Assembly (NCBI RefSeq): GCF_003073175.1
Contig: NZ_QBBX01000005.1
Span: 45,304-109,303, forward strand
Direction: 5' to 3'
Origin: Peribacillus acanthi
GTDB taxonomy: Bacteria > Bacillota > Bacilli > Bacillales > DSM-1321
DNA: 64,000 bases
Shown here: piece by piece, positions 33,369 to 42,473 of the stretch
How positions within the stretch are numbered: the first letter of the stretch is position 1
Layout of the letters: every line of letters starts with the position of its first letter
Made by a program: the position numbers and the translations under genes
Notes under the pieces: model-generated
Told to the model about the DNA's origin: nothing
Seen by the model: only the letters and a program-made list of their open reading frames with translations
Databases searched by the model: none

Positions 33369-33641
33369 TTACAAGCTTTTTCTACTGAGCCTGTTAACGA
33401 TTTTAATAATCCACCACAAAATAATAGTAACAACTACAAACGAAACACCCAAATAAAAATAATTCATCTCCACTGTTCGACCAAAAGCTACTTCATTTTG
33501 AAGAGAATGTACGGATTCATAATCTTGAGTTACTTTAGGGAAATAGGATTTGGTTTGAACAAAACCTATAAATATTGGGGTGAAGATGTAGATAATATGG
33601 ATAAACAAAGAACCAATTAATGCGAATATGATTGTTTTCAT
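33369..33641 (-). CDS. Small membrane protein with two helices
   Basis: 90 residues. Helices at about 3-25 and 60-82 flank an extracytoplasmic loop of about 35 residues (TKSYFPKVTQDYESVHSLQN), with a basic C-terminal tail. GAGG precedes the ATG. No family recognised. Confidence 0.55.
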   Translation of the reverse strand: MKTIIFALIGSLFIHIIYIFTPIFIGFVQTKSYFPKVTQDYESVHSLQNEVAFGRTVEMNYFYLGVSFVVVTIILWWIIKIVNRLSRKSL

Positions 33642-33787
33642 TGTATTTCCTCTGTTTATTTTAGAATTCGAATATGTTGAAATAAATAAGAAAAAAGTAG
33701 ATTTATTACTTTTCTCGTAATTTCTACATTATTTGAAGTTTAATTCTTTATACCTATTATATGTCTTATATGTCGGATATTGAAAAT

Positions 33788-35350
33788 TTAAGTCAATAGC
33801 AAAACCTTATTAAATTCAGAAGCCAACAGTTCTGCCCTAGCATTTATAAAAGCCTTATAGTCATCATATATTTCTGGAATCAAATGTGAATCGAGCTTAT
33901 TTTGAGATAACTCAAACTCATCCATATATACATTTGGCGATTTATCTCTTATGATTTCTTGATTTGTATATGCATCTAAAAGAACAATATTGCAAATATG
34001 ATTAATTTCACTACTATTCACTTTATCTTTTAGAAATGCTTTTGGATAAAAGTGATGATAGTTTTTGCTATTTTTACTTTTGAGATTACTGTTATCCAAA
34101 ACTACATCGGCCCCTGTATTTAACCTCATTGGACTCTTAGAAGCTAATAAACAAAGGAAAGTTTTATGAAGGGCTTTCTTTGGATCGAAATTCCTTCCCT
34201 TTTCTTTAATAAATTCAGGATTAACTATTGGACTATCATATTCAGGTTGTTCACCAGCCATTATTTTCTCTATCTTAATAATATCCTGTGCAATTTTACT
34301 AGGTTGACCAGCTGTATATCTTTCAGATAGAGCTGTTTTCCAGAAAAAGTCCTGTAGTAAAGCTTGTGTTTTAATGTTATTAATCATTCCATGATGATAG
34401 AAAAAATAAGCTAATGGTACAAGTAAGTAATCATAAGGCAAAATACTTGATACCTTAATTTTCAAATCATTCCTTAAAAAATCTACAGCATAGGCTAATG
34501 CATCCATTGCTTTTGGCCAGATTTTTATGAAGTCATCTTTTTGAATGCTATAAATAGCCTTGGATGTACATTCTTTAGTTAAAATTGTAGAGACTGTATA
34601 TAGAAGCGTATTATGTTTAATAGTATTATATTGGCGTTCTTTTAGCTGACTTAAGAATTCCGCTGCTTGCTCCTCTAGGTCAAATACACCTTCTTTGAAG
34701 GTATGAGCAATCATTACTTCAAACGGGTCTAACTTCTTTCCTTCTGTATTTGCTCGCTCGTATGCAAGTGTTGCTTCTTCTAAACTAGCCCCTTCAAGGA
34801 TAATGGCACCAAAATTGTAAGTCTTTAATCTATCACTATATGTTTGCAATATCGAAAACAATGTCTCATCATATCGAGCTATTACATTGATACTAAATTT
34901 ATATAATTCACAAACTTTAATAAACTTTCCTTGCTGTAAATCATCAGTAGATGTGTAGACGATTTGATCCATCCCTACAGCATCTAAATTTACATATATC
35001 TCAGAAAAATCTTCTTCCTTCTTACCTGTTATCACTTTTAGTCCATTTAGGGCACAATAAAGACTGGTCAAACGCTGTTGACCATCTAATACATAGTCTA
35101 TCGAATTCAATGGCTGTGGGTTTGGAAAAGAAAAACCACCAATTCCTCTGAGGGTTTTCATTTCATAGTTTGTCCTCCAGATTGTTGCAACTCCTACTGG
35201 TAAGCCTCTAAAAATGGAATCTAGTAAGCTCGCAGCTTGTTTTTTCGTCCAAACATATTTCCTTTGAAATTTAGGTATTTTTATTACCCCTTCTTCAATT
35301 TTCAAGATGAAATGACTGAATTGGTGTTTGTTTATATCTGTGTGTGTCAT
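33788..35350 (-). CDS. DUF262 (GmrSD-like) protein with C-terminal DUF1524/HNH-type domain
   Basis: 520 residues. N-terminal DUF262/ParB-like part: IPKFQRKYVW (25-34) and the hallmark LDGQQRLTSL with DGQQR at 89-93, proposed to bind or hydrolyse NTP. C-terminal nuclease-like part: NYHHFYPKAFLKDK and INHICNIVLLDAYTNQ, a DUF1524 His-Asn-type motif. This is the domain pair of GmrS and GmrD, a type IV restriction enzyme that cuts glucosylated hydroxymethylcytosine phage DNA, and of related single-chain systems such as SspE and BrxU. It lies just downstream of a PLD-helicase and MazG-like pair, suggesting anti-phage defence. Confidence 0.8.
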   Translation of the reverse strand: MTHTDINKHQFSHFILKIEEGVIKIPKFQRKYVWTKKQAASLLDSIFRGLPVGVATIWRTNYEMKTLRGIGGFSFPNPQPLNSIDYVLDGQQRLTSLYCALNGLKVITGKKEEDFSEIYVNLDAVGMDQIVYTSTDDLQQGKFIKVCELYKFSINVIARYDETLFSILQTYSDRLKTYNFGAIILEGASLEEATLAYERANTEGKKLDPFEVMIAHTFKEGVFDLEEQAAEFLSQLKERQYNTIKHNTLLYTVSTILTKECTSKAIYSIQKDDFIKIWPKAMDALAYAVDFLRNDLKIKVSSILPYDYLLVPLAYFFYHHGMINNIKTQALLQDFFWKTALSERYTAGQPSKIAQDIIKIEKIMAGEQPEYDSPIVNPEFIKEKGRNFDPKKALHKTFLCLLASKSPMRLNTGADVVLDNSNLKSKNSKNYHHFYPKAFLKDKVNSSEINHICNIVLLDAYTNQEIIRDKSPNVYMDEFELSQNKLDSHLIPEIYDDYKAFINARAELLASEFNKVLLLT

Positions 35351-35481
35351 AATGTATTCATCGCCTTTTTATCCTAGAATTAATCTATAAAATTATTTAA
35401 TTGCTATATAATTAGTAGTCTATGAATTATTATACCGTTCAAAAATTAAGAATGGACAATTGTAAATACTGTAAAAACCAA

Positions 35482-35530
35482 AAAAATGCTAAAGAATCCT
35501 AACATGGTAGCTTGATTCTTTAGCATTTTT
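35482..35530. terminator. Terminator after the helicase gene
   Basis: AAAAATGCTAAAGAATC with its exact 17-nt complement GATTCTTTAGCATTTTT around a 15-nt loop, 18 bp after the stop of the helicase gene. It makes the DUF262 gene a separate unit, with its own promoter in the 197-bp gap. Confidence 0.9.
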
Positions 35531-35547
35531 AACTATAAAAAAGTTGT

Positions 35548-37968
35548 TTAAATTTCTCTCTTCCCTTTTCTCTCAAAATGATAATGCAACCTATATTCAC
35601 AAATCTCCCTTGTCCAGTTAAAAAGTAATTGTTCTTCTTCATGATTTACATCTATATTTATATGAAAAGTATCACTTGTAAATGTAATTAAGCCTTTAGA
35701 ACTCCCACTCCACTTTGTCATAGGCATTGTAGAAATAAGTTTGCTAACACCAGATTCATTGTATTCCCAGAGATTCTTTGCACCTTTATCGGAGAAATCA
35801 ATCCGTTTTCGATATTCTTTCTCCATTAAATATTGATGAAATAATGGTGCGACTTGTTTAGGTGTGATATCTGTGAACCACTTTCTTGGTCCTCTTTCTA
35901 ACATTGCGTGAAGTACCACCATCTTGTAACTCTTTGTCATACCAGTTTTTTCGACTTCTTCAAACCAATCTCTATACCGCTCATATACTTCATTTTCATT
36001 ATCCGATAACTCCTCTGCCCATGAGAGAAAACCTAAATAAGATGAAAATTCCTGTCTATATTGAACTGAATCAGAAGCACCTTTTAAATGGAGTTCTAAA
36101 TACGTAGGCCTTCTTCCAAGCTCTAACTTTAGATCTATGTAATCATTGTACAATTTATCTTTTCGAGGCTGTTTTTTCTTTCGCATTTCTGAAAGTAGTT
36201 GAATAACACGAGTATCCAGATTTAACTCACACAGCTCTGGTACAACTGGTTGAATTCCTCTCTTATTGCCCTGTTCTGTTTTATCAAATAAACTAAGTTT
36301 CACATCAGCGTTACGGTAGTTCCCTATTAAATCAATAACGACACAAAAATTTTTCGAATCATGCAAACGTAACCCACGCCCGATTTGTTGGGTAAATACC
36401 GTTAATGATTCTGTAGGTCTAACAAAAAGAAGTGTATCTACTTCAGGGATATCTACACCTTCATTAAATAAATCGACAGTAAATATGATTTCTAGTTCAC
36501 CTTTTGCTAGCTTTTCAATCGACTCTTGTCTGCCAACTTCAAACTGTAGTGAGTGAAGGCTAACTGTTTTAAATCCTTTACTACTAAAATAGGATGATAA
36601 AAAATTGGCTTGTCTAATAGATGAACAGAATCCAATTGTCCTCGTTTGCCTTTTATCAAGCCATGCTAGTAAAATGTTTTCAGCCATTTCATCGCGTAAT
36701 TGAACTTGTAAAAGCTCTTGCTCATCATAACGATTACCAAGCCATGTAATGGAACTATAGTCTGTATCATCATACACTCCAAAATATTTAAAAGGAGCTA
36801 ACCACTTTCTTTCTATTGCATCGAGGAAATCTAGGCGAAACGCTACATTTCCATCACAGATTGCATACACATCTTTATTGTCATTTCGGTCTGGAATGGC
36901 CGTTATTCCTAATAAAAACTTTGGTTTAAAATAATCTAGAACTCTTTGATAAGAATTTGCAGCAGCATGGTGGAATTCATCCACTACAATTAGATCAAAT
37001 TCTTCTGGATCAAACACCTGTAAATGCTTTTGCAAACTTAGCGTTTGAATGGATGCAAACACAGCATCACCGTCATTTTCTTTTTGCTTACCATTGTAGA
37101 TCGTGTAATTTTTATCCGGCATAATGTTTTGAAATGACTTTTTTGCCTGGTACAATATTTCTTCCAAATGTGCAATAAACAGAACCCTATTATAGTTCAT
37201 TGCAAAAAATCCAGCCAAATAGGTTTTTCCCAATCCCGTTGCCATAACAACTAATGCCTTGTTGTATTCTTCTTCCACGGTTTTATTCAGTTCATCGAGT
37301 GCTTCTAACTGTGCAAATCTCGGTTGAATCTGTCCATATGATACAGAGGATTCATGAATTACCTCACTGACGGGCATATACTCCTTTTCGGTAGGAAGCA
37401 TTAAATCCATTTCTTCTGCCTTTGTCCAATTTTGAATGAAGTTTTGGTTTTTTTGATGGTATTCTGTGTAACGTTTCCTATAATCCTCTAGCGTTTCCCT
37501 GTTTAACGGAACAGTCCTAATGGAATAAAAGGTGTCTAAAAATTGCTGAACTCCTTCTTCGAATACTTCCCTCTCATCACTGATAGCAACATTCCATTCC
37601 ACTCCATGATGCAGAGCTGACCTTGATAAGTTAGATGATCCTACAAACAAAGTATCTTGAACTTCATCTTGAAAAAGGTATGCCTTTGGATGAAAAGAAA
37701 CTCCATTGCTATTCCATAATCGAATCTCAAAATCGGAAGAAATATCAAGAAGCATTTCAAGAGCATCTGGTTGAGTCACAAATAAATAATCACCTGTACA
37801 AATTTTAATCTCAGCTCCCCTAAGAGATGCTTTTATCAGCGAATCTCTCAAATACTCCACACCAGACTTCATTACAAAAGAAGTTAAAATACAGATAGAA
37901 GAAGCAGATTCAATGTTTTTTATTATGTGACTACCAAGTTGGCTAGTAATCAGCCTAACATTACTCAT
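35548..37968 (-). CDS. PLD-nuclease/SF2 helicase fusion protein
   Basis: 806 residues. N-terminal phospholipase-D-like nuclease: SFHPKAYLF (His93, Lys95) and GSSNLSRSAL. SF2 helicase from about 215: VVMATGLGKTYLAGFF (Walker A), VVDEFHHAAANSY (DEFH Walker B), FLLGITAIPDR (motif III), and FTVDLFNEGVDIPEVD plus FTQQIGRGLRLH (motifs V and VI). The C-terminal 250 residues are unassigned and helical. The PLD+helicase plan is typical of restriction-like defence proteins. ATG 37968, preceded by GAGG, overlaps the MazG-like stop by 8 nt, so the two genes form one operon. The substrate is unknown. Confidence 0.88.
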   Translation of the reverse strand: MSNVRLITSQLGSHIIKNIESASSICILTSFVMKSGVEYLRDSLIKASLRGAEIKICTGDYLFVTQPDALEMLLDISSDFEIRLWNSNGVSFHPKAYLFQDEVQDTLFVGSSNLSRSALHHGVEWNVAISDEREVFEEGVQQFLDTFYSIRTVPLNRETLEDYRKRYTEYHQKNQNFIQNWTKAEEMDLMLPTEKEYMPVSEVIHESSVSYGQIQPRFAQLEALDELNKTVEEEYNKALVVMATGLGKTYLAGFFAMNYNRVLFIAHLEEILYQAKKSFQNIMPDKNYTIYNGKQKENDGDAVFASIQTLSLQKHLQVFDPEEFDLIVVDEFHHAAANSYQRVLDYFKPKFLLGITAIPDRNDNKDVYAICDGNVAFRLDFLDAIERKWLAPFKYFGVYDDTDYSSITWLGNRYDEQELLQVQLRDEMAENILLAWLDKRQTRTIGFCSSIRQANFLSSYFSSKGFKTVSLHSLQFEVGRQESIEKLAKGELEIIFTVDLFNEGVDIPEVDTLLFVRPTESLTVFTQQIGRGLRLHDSKNFCVVIDLIGNYRNADVKLSLFDKTEQGNKRGIQPVVPELCELNLDTRVIQLLSEMRKKKQPRKDKLYNDYIDLKLELGRRPTYLELHLKGASDSVQYRQEFSSYLGFLSWAEELSDNENEVYERYRDWFEEVEKTGMTKSYKMVVLHAMLERGPRKWFTDITPKQVAPLFHQYLMEKEYRKRIDFSDKGAKNLWEYNESGVSKLISTMPMTKWSGSSKGLITFTSDTFHINIDVNHEEEQLLFNWTREICEYRLHYHFERKGKREI

Positions 37969-38287
37969 CTTCAACCTCTATTAAGTAAATTTTTTCTTTG
38001 AAGCCACCACGTTTCTCAGCTTTCTGCTGCCGCACTTTTTCTACTTCTTCAATCGAAGATCCATGAAACTCAGCAAAAGCATGAATAATTTCTAGCAAAT
38101 CCGCTAGCTCCTCTATAGAATCTTCCTTGGTATTCGTCTCTATATACTCATTTAACTCTTCAAAACTCTTAGCTTTTAATTCTCTTATGTATTCTTCGTC
38201 ATTTAATATTCTTGTTGTAAATTTCTTTCCTGTTTTCGTAATAACATCAGGTATTAAATCACGTACTAATTTGTTATAGATTGGCAT
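37961..38287 (-). CDS. MazG-like nucleoside triphosphate pyrophosphohydrolase
   Basis: 108 residues. YNKLVRDLIPDVITKTGKKF is the usual N-terminus of a small all-alpha NTP pyrophosphohydrolase found in many Firmicutes, and SIEELADLLEIIHAFAE carries the EExxD metal-binding motif (EELAD). Such enzymes hydrolyse NTPs to NMP and PPi as house-cleaning enzymes or, in defence contexts, to lower nucleotide pools. Strong GGAGG site. It overlaps the PLD-helicase by 8 nt and is the first gene of that operon. Confidence 0.82.
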   Translation of the reverse strand: MPIYNKLVRDLIPDVITKTGKKFTTRILNDEEYIRELKAKSFEELNEYIETNTKEDSIEELADLLEIIHAFAEFHGSSIEEVEKVRQQKAEKRGGFKEKIYLIEVEDE

Positions 38288-38545
38288 TTTTATTCCTCCA
38301 AAATAATTTACAATATCTACTAATATGATATATCAAAAGTGAATTATTTGGTTAATAGAAATAGTTTCCTATAAAAACTTTCACCTTACTTTTTTAATTT
38401 AATTGTCGGAATCAAATGTTACCCAGTTGTTATTTTCAAATGAATTTTTGATTTTGGAATTACAGAATATAATTAATGTTTTTAAAAAAGTTAATCTTTC
38501 CTATAAAAACTCCATGATTTCACCATTCCCCACTGAAAATATTTT

Positions 38546-38554
38546 CATATGATA
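38546..38554 (+). promoter_or_regulatory. Sigma-K-like -10 element before the Cys-rich gene
   Basis: CATATGATA fits the mother-cell sigma-K -10 consensus CATAnnnTA exactly, 29 bp before the start codon of the Cys-rich protein. A matching -35 (AC) at the right spacing is not clear, so the assignment rests on the -10 and the gene type. The rest of the gap from 38288 is AT-rich without visible features. Confidence 0.4.
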
Positions 38555-38582
38555 GCTATAAAGACGTTTAAGGAGATGAATT

Positions 38583-39470
38583 ATGGATATTCACCATGAA
38601 AAATGGGGCTTCCCTTCCGGTTGCACAAAATGTGGGTGCTGGGATTGTTGTTGTCCCGATAAACCAGAGCCACCAAAACCATGTATTAACTGCCCATGTT
38701 GTGTACGAGCTATGGCCTTGTTATTAAGACAACTTGCAGGTTCCACAAGTACATTTGATTTTTTTCTAACTACGAATGTTGAATCGGGTTCAGTACAAGG
38801 GGTTACAATTGTAAATGTTTTTAATGATACTATAGTAAAGGTCTCCAAGAATGGAACTATTGAAAATATTAATATTTGTGAGATTTCCGCTGTCCAGGAC
38901 CAAAATAAAGGTCCTATCAATACTAATAATATCCAAATCGCAAATTTAACCCTTACTGATATCGTTCCGGAATTGGAGGATTGCGACTGCTGTGAAGCAG
39001 CATTGAAGTTTATTTTTTTAGCTCTTGCTAATATTGTAAATGATAGATTTGTCTTGAACGCAAAAGGAAATATCAATTTTACAAATTCAACTGTAAATAG
39101 TACTTCAGATGTGGTAGATGGGGTTGTAAAGATTGTTGGACCAAATAATCAGGCAATTTTAGTTTCACTTTGTCAAGTAACGGAAATAGAAGATCAACAG
39201 GCAAATGGAACCATTTCTCAAATAACTCCAGGAGCAGTCGTTCCAGATTTAGAGGGTTGTGATTGTTGTGAAGAGGGATTAAAAAACTTCCTTGATTCTT
39301 TAGCAGGAACAGGGGAAACAGCCGACTATTTATTGACCGATGGAAACAAGGTAGAAAACGGAGTAATACCAACTGCAAATGATGTAGTAGATGGTGTAGT
39401 TAAGGTACGTGCAGGTCAGAATAGTTCAATACTTTCCATCTGCCAAATAGTTAGAATTGGAGATTTATAG
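38583..39470 (+). CDS. Cys-rich triplicated spore-coat/exosporium-like protein
   Basis: 295 residues with 19 cysteines. A Cys-cluster head (GCTKCGCWDCCC, residues 13-24) precedes three related units at about 34-105, 134-205 and 226-295. Each opens with a CxCC-type motif (CPCC at 37-40; CDCC at 134-137 and 226-229) followed by a Leu-rich helix, and closes with ICEISAVQD, LCQVTEIED or ICQIVRIGD. No signal peptide. The composition and disulphide-capable clusters resemble insoluble-fraction coat or exosporium proteins of Bacillus, but I cannot match it to CotY/CotZ. A sigma-K-like -10 precedes it and a strong AAGGAG site is present. Confidence 0.65.
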   Translation: MDIHHEKWGFPSGCTKCGCWDCCCPDKPEPPKPCINCPCCVRAMALLLRQLAGSTSTFDFFLTTNVESGSVQGVTIVNVFNDTIVKVSKNGTIENINICEISAVQDQNKGPINTNNIQIANLTLTDIVPELEDCDCCEAALKFIFLALANIVNDRFVLNAKGNINFTNSTVNSTSDVVDGVVKIVGPNNQAILVSLCQVTEIEDQQANGTISQITPGAVVPDLEGCDCCEEGLKNFLDSLAGTGETADYLLTDGNKVENGVIPTANDVVDGVVKVRAGQNSSILSICQIVRIGDL

Positions 39471-39540
39471 TATAGATTTTTATTAAAGCTATTAAGTACA
39501 CTATTACACTTGATGAATATACAAGCCACTCTCTATTAAC

Positions 39541-39581
39541 AAAAGGCATTCCGAAATGGAACTCTCGAAATGCCTTTTGTC
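39541..39581. terminator. Terminator downstream of the Cys-rich gene and the tetR gene
   Basis: AAAAGGCATTcCG paired with CGaAATGCCTTTT, with a T-run on each strand; lies between converging genes ending at 39470 and 39599. Confidence 0.8.
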
Positions 39582-39598
39582 TGCAATGAAACAAAAAC

Positions 39599-40180
39599 TT
39601 ATTGCAACATCCCACCCATAATCAAATCCCACACCATCTCAAACTCTTGGTCGATTGTAGCTGACGCCCATTCCTTTGCATGTGCTGGGTGATGAAATTT
39701 GGCCGTGGCGATAAAGACTCCCGTTGCTAATTTGATAGCATCTCCTGACTTGAATTCTTCTTTTGCCAATCCTTCTTCTACGATTGGAACGATTTGACCG
39801 ATTAATTCCTCGATATGTGCAGTGACGGCATCAACGGATTCTTCCACCAGTGTGGTGTACATGGTAAATAGTTCTGGATCTTCTTGAACCTTTGTATGTT
39901 TGATGTTAATCAAAGTCTTAACCCATAGTCGCAATCGCTCTGTAGGTGTACATTCTTGTTTAAATACTTTTTCTAAAGGTACGATAATTTCATGTAACCA
40001 TCTCTTTGCAACGGCTTCTCTCAAGGATGCCTTGCTCGGATAGTGACGGTAAATCGTTCCGTGACTTACATTGAGTGCTCTTGCCACATCGACTACACTC
40101 GTTTTTTCTGGGCCAAATCGACGTAGAACTTGCTCTGCTGTGTCTAAGATTGTTTCCTTTGTTAATGGTTGATCAGCCAA
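39599..40180 (-). CDS. TetR family transcriptional regulator
   Basis: 193 residues. TKETILDTAEQVLRRFGPEKTSVVDVARALNVSHGTIYRHYPSKASL is the N-terminal HTH in full (written here in pieces: TVVD-type helix 2, NVSHGTIYRHYPSK recognition helix). The C-terminal domain, with the long helices after residue 70 and KEWASATIDQEFEMVWDLI at the end, belongs to the TetR ligand-binding class. TTG start, 7 nt beyond the stop of the upstream aldo-keto reductase gene, so both are in one operon, probably autoregulated through the inverted repeat at 41227-41266. Confidence 0.88.
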   Translation of the reverse strand: MADQPLTKETILDTAEQVLRRFGPEKTSVVDVARALNVSHGTIYRHYPSKASLREAVAKRWLHEIIVPLEKVFKQECTPTERLRLWVKTLINIKHTKVQEDPELFTMYTTLVEESVDAVTAHIEELIGQIVPIVEEGLAKEEFKSGDAIKLATGVFIATAKFHHPAHAKEWASATIDQEFEMVWDLIMGGMLQ

Positions 40181-40186
40181 TTGGTA

Positions 40187-41173
40187 TTATTCAACTCCTA
40201 AGATTGCCATTTGATCAGCAGCATATCGAGTACCAGCTACAGCTTCTGCTGGAACAGCTGCTTCAATTCGTTCAATATCTGAAGGGCTAAGTTCAAGGTT
40301 CACTGCTGCCAATGCATCCTGTAATTGGGTACGTTTACGTGCTCCAATCAATGGTATCACATCTTCACCACGAGAAAGAACCCAAGCAATCGCTAGTTGT
40401 GCGACATTACATTGTTTTTCTTCTGCAATTTCTCTTAAAGCCTCTACAAGAGTTAGGTTTTTATCCAAATTCTCTCCCATGAAACGTGGTGCGAAGGAAC
40501 GGAAATCTGGTGCTCCTTGACGGTCCTTTGTCCACTTGCCACTTAATAATCCACGTGAAAGGACTCCGTATGCTGAAAGGCTGATGCCTAGTTCACGTAA
40601 AGTAGGCAAGATTTCTTTCTCGATTCCACGACTGAACAGTGAATACTCAATTTGTAACCAGCTGATTGGATGAACAGTATGAGCACGACGAACCGTTTCT
40701 GCATTCGCTTCTGATAGGCCGATATGTTTTACATATCCCGCCTTCACCATATCCGCAATCGCTCCAACTGTTTCTTCAATAGGTACACTAGGGTCAACTC
40801 GAGCTGGTTGGTATAAATCGATATAATCCACTCCCAGACGTTGCAACGTATAAGCTAAATTATTCTTAATAGCTTCTGGACGATTGTTCATGCCAATCCA
40901 TCCACCACCTGGTGATCTTAACACTCCAGTTTTAACCGCAATAAATGCGTTCTCACGTTTGTTTCCTTGAAGGGCTTCACTTAATAGAAGTTCATTATGA
41001 CCCACTCCGTAGAAATCTCCTGTATCTAATAAAGTAATTCCTTTTTCTAAAGCCTCATGAATCGTAGCAATGCTTTCTTTACGATCTGCTGCACCGTATA
41101 AATCAGACATTCCCATACAACCTAAACCAATAGCAGAAACCGAACCGTTTTGACCAATTTTTCTATGTTCCAT
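40187..41173 (-). CDS. Aldo/keto reductase
   Basis: 328 residues in the (beta/alpha)8 NADPH-dependent family. RKIGQNGSVSAIGLGCMGMSD is the usual opening; LLDTGDFYGVGHNE carries Asp and the catalytic Tyr, YIDLYQPARVDP corresponds to the strand where His is normally seen (here replaced by Pro-Ala), and IPLIGARKRTQLQD is the NADP phosphate-binding motif. It may reduce reactive carbonyls. ATG 41173 after GGAGG is chosen over an upstream open extension. Transcribed with the TetR gene 7 bp downstream. Confidence 0.88.
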   Translation of the reverse strand: MEHRKIGQNGSVSAIGLGCMGMSDLYGAADRKESIATIHEALEKGITLLDTGDFYGVGHNELLLSEALQGNKRENAFIAVKTGVLRSPGGGWIGMNNRPEAIKNNLAYTLQRLGVDYIDLYQPARVDPSVPIEETVGAIADMVKAGYVKHIGLSEANAETVRRAHTVHPISWLQIEYSLFSRGIEKEILPTLRELGISLSAYGVLSRGLLSGKWTKDRQGAPDFRSFAPRFMGENLDKNLTLVEALREIAEEKQCNVAQLAIAWVLSRGEDVIPLIGARKRTQLQDALAAVNLELSPSDIERIEAAVPAEAVAGTRYAADQMAILGVE

Positions 41174-41226
41174 AATACAATTCCTCCATTCATTTGATGA
41201 ATTCATCTTAGCACAGGTCACTAACG

Positions 41227-41266
41227 AATAACAAGTGACAAATTTTATTTTTTGTCATTTGTTATT
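41227..41266. promoter_or_regulatory. Candidate TetR operator
   Basis: AATAACAAGTGACAAA (41227-41242), 8-bp spacer, TTTGTCATTTGTTATT (41251-41266): inverted repeat with 16-bp arms and one mismatch, 54 bp upstream of the aldo-keto reductase start. Each arm contains TGACA/TGTCA. It is well placed for autoregulation by the TetR protein of the same operon. Confidence 0.6.
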
Positions 41267-41372
41267 TAAAGATAGTTTATAAAGCACATAGATTTACCAA
41301 CCAATAGATGCATTATTAGCTTAAAATTGACTCTCTTATCATTACTCGTTCATTATTTTGAAAAAAAAATTA

Positions 41373-41418
41373 AAACCAATGTCTCGAACAAATCGCTCGA
41401 GGCATTGATTTTTTATTT
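41373..41418 (-). terminator. Terminator of the reductase/SDR group
   Basis: CAATGtCTCGA and TCGAGgCATTG pair, followed by a T-rich stretch; the gene ending at 41417 lies directly beside it on the minus strand. Confidence 0.75.
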
Positions 41419-42448
41419 ATATTCTATGGTTATCGATTTTCTTAAATGTAGTCCCAAATAAAGCATTTCTTACTGGATCAGAAGATAAGAAATCATGTGG
41501 GAAACCTAGCTCAATCTGGCTTACTTGTTCTAAGCGTTGAAGGTGTTCATTTGATAATGAGAACTCTAATGCACTAAGATTATCTTTCATTTGTGCTTCT
41601 TTTCTTGCACCAACAAGTGGAATGATGACCCCAGATTGTTGGCGTACCCAATTGAGAGCAACTTGAGCAGGCGTTCTACCGATTTCATCCGCGAGATTCA
41701 AGACTTCCATAGCGATCTTTTTATTATGTTCATTTAAACGTTTGCTTTCTGGGGCTAATCGCTTCACTTCATCCTTTGTTTCATGTAAGTACTTTCCTGA
41801 TAAAGCACCCCCAGCTATTGGAGCCCAAGCCGTTACTCCAATATCAAAGGCTTTAGCCATTGGCAATAAATCACGTTCTGGTGCACGTTGTAGTAGACTA
41901 TATTCCACTTGCAGGCCAATAAATGGTGTCCATCCACGCAGCATGGCTAATGTATTCGCTTGGGATACAATCCAAGCTGGGGTGTCTGAGACTCCTACAT
42001 ATAAAACTTTACCTGCTCGAACTAAATCGTCTAATGCACGCATCACTTCTTCGACAGGTGTCGTAAAATCCCAAGCATGCAGCCATAATAGATCGATATA
42101 GTCTGTATTCAATCTTTTAAGACTTCCTTCAACGGTTTGTACAAGATTTTTACGATGATTACCCCCACCATTGGGATCATTTGGGCGAGTAGAGAGCGAA
42201 TATTTTGTTGCAATGACAAATTGCTCACGATTGCCTTGAATAAATTCCCCAATAAACTTTTCACTCGTTCCATTTGTATAATTGCAGGCTGTATCGATGA
42301 AATTGCCACCTGCATCGACAAACTGGGAAAAGATTTTTTTGCTTTCTTCCATTGAAGCCCCGAAACCCCAGTCTTCTCCAAAGGTCATAGTCCCAAGAGC
42401 AAGTTCTGAAACTCTTAATCCACTTTTACCAAGTAATTTATATCTCAT
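41417..42448 (-). CDS. Aldo/keto reductase (second copy in region)
   Basis: 343 residues. ALGTMTFGEDWGFG at the N-terminus, FIDTACNYTNGTSEKFIGEF with Asp and Tyr, YIDLLWLHAWD with the conserved His of the catalytic tetrad, and IPLVGARKEAQMKDNL for NADP binding. Length fits the AKR11-like oxidoreductases. Unlike the AKR at 40187 it keeps the active-site His. ATG after GAAGGAG. The SDR gene at 42474 lies 25 bp upstream on the same strand, so the two are probably cotranscribed. Confidence 0.9.
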   Translation of the reverse strand: MRYKLLGKSGLRVSELALGTMTFGEDWGFGASMEESKKIFSQFVDAGGNFIDTACNYTNGTSEKFIGEFIQGNREQFVIATKYSLSTRPNDPNGGGNHRKNLVQTVEGSLKRLNTDYIDLLWLHAWDFTTPVEEVMRALDDLVRAGKVLYVGVSDTPAWIVSQANTLAMLRGWTPFIGLQVEYSLLQRAPERDLLPMAKAFDIGVTAWAPIAGGALSGKYLHETKDEVKRLAPESKRLNEHNKKIAMEVLNLADEIGRTPAQVALNWVRQQSGVIIPLVGARKEAQMKDNLSALEFSLSNEHLQRLEQVSQIELGFPHDFLSSDPVRNALFGTTFKKIDNHRI

Positions 42449-42473
42449 AATTATCTCCTTCTACTTGTTTAAC

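Noticed and set aside
33788-38287. Prophage or type I restriction system
   Set aside because: No integrase, structural genes, or hsdS/hsdM are present; only the three defence-like genes are seen.
40187-41221. Longer start of the aldo/keto reductase at 41221
   Set aside because: The extension covers the GGAGG ribosome site of ATG 41173 and adds residues absent from the family.
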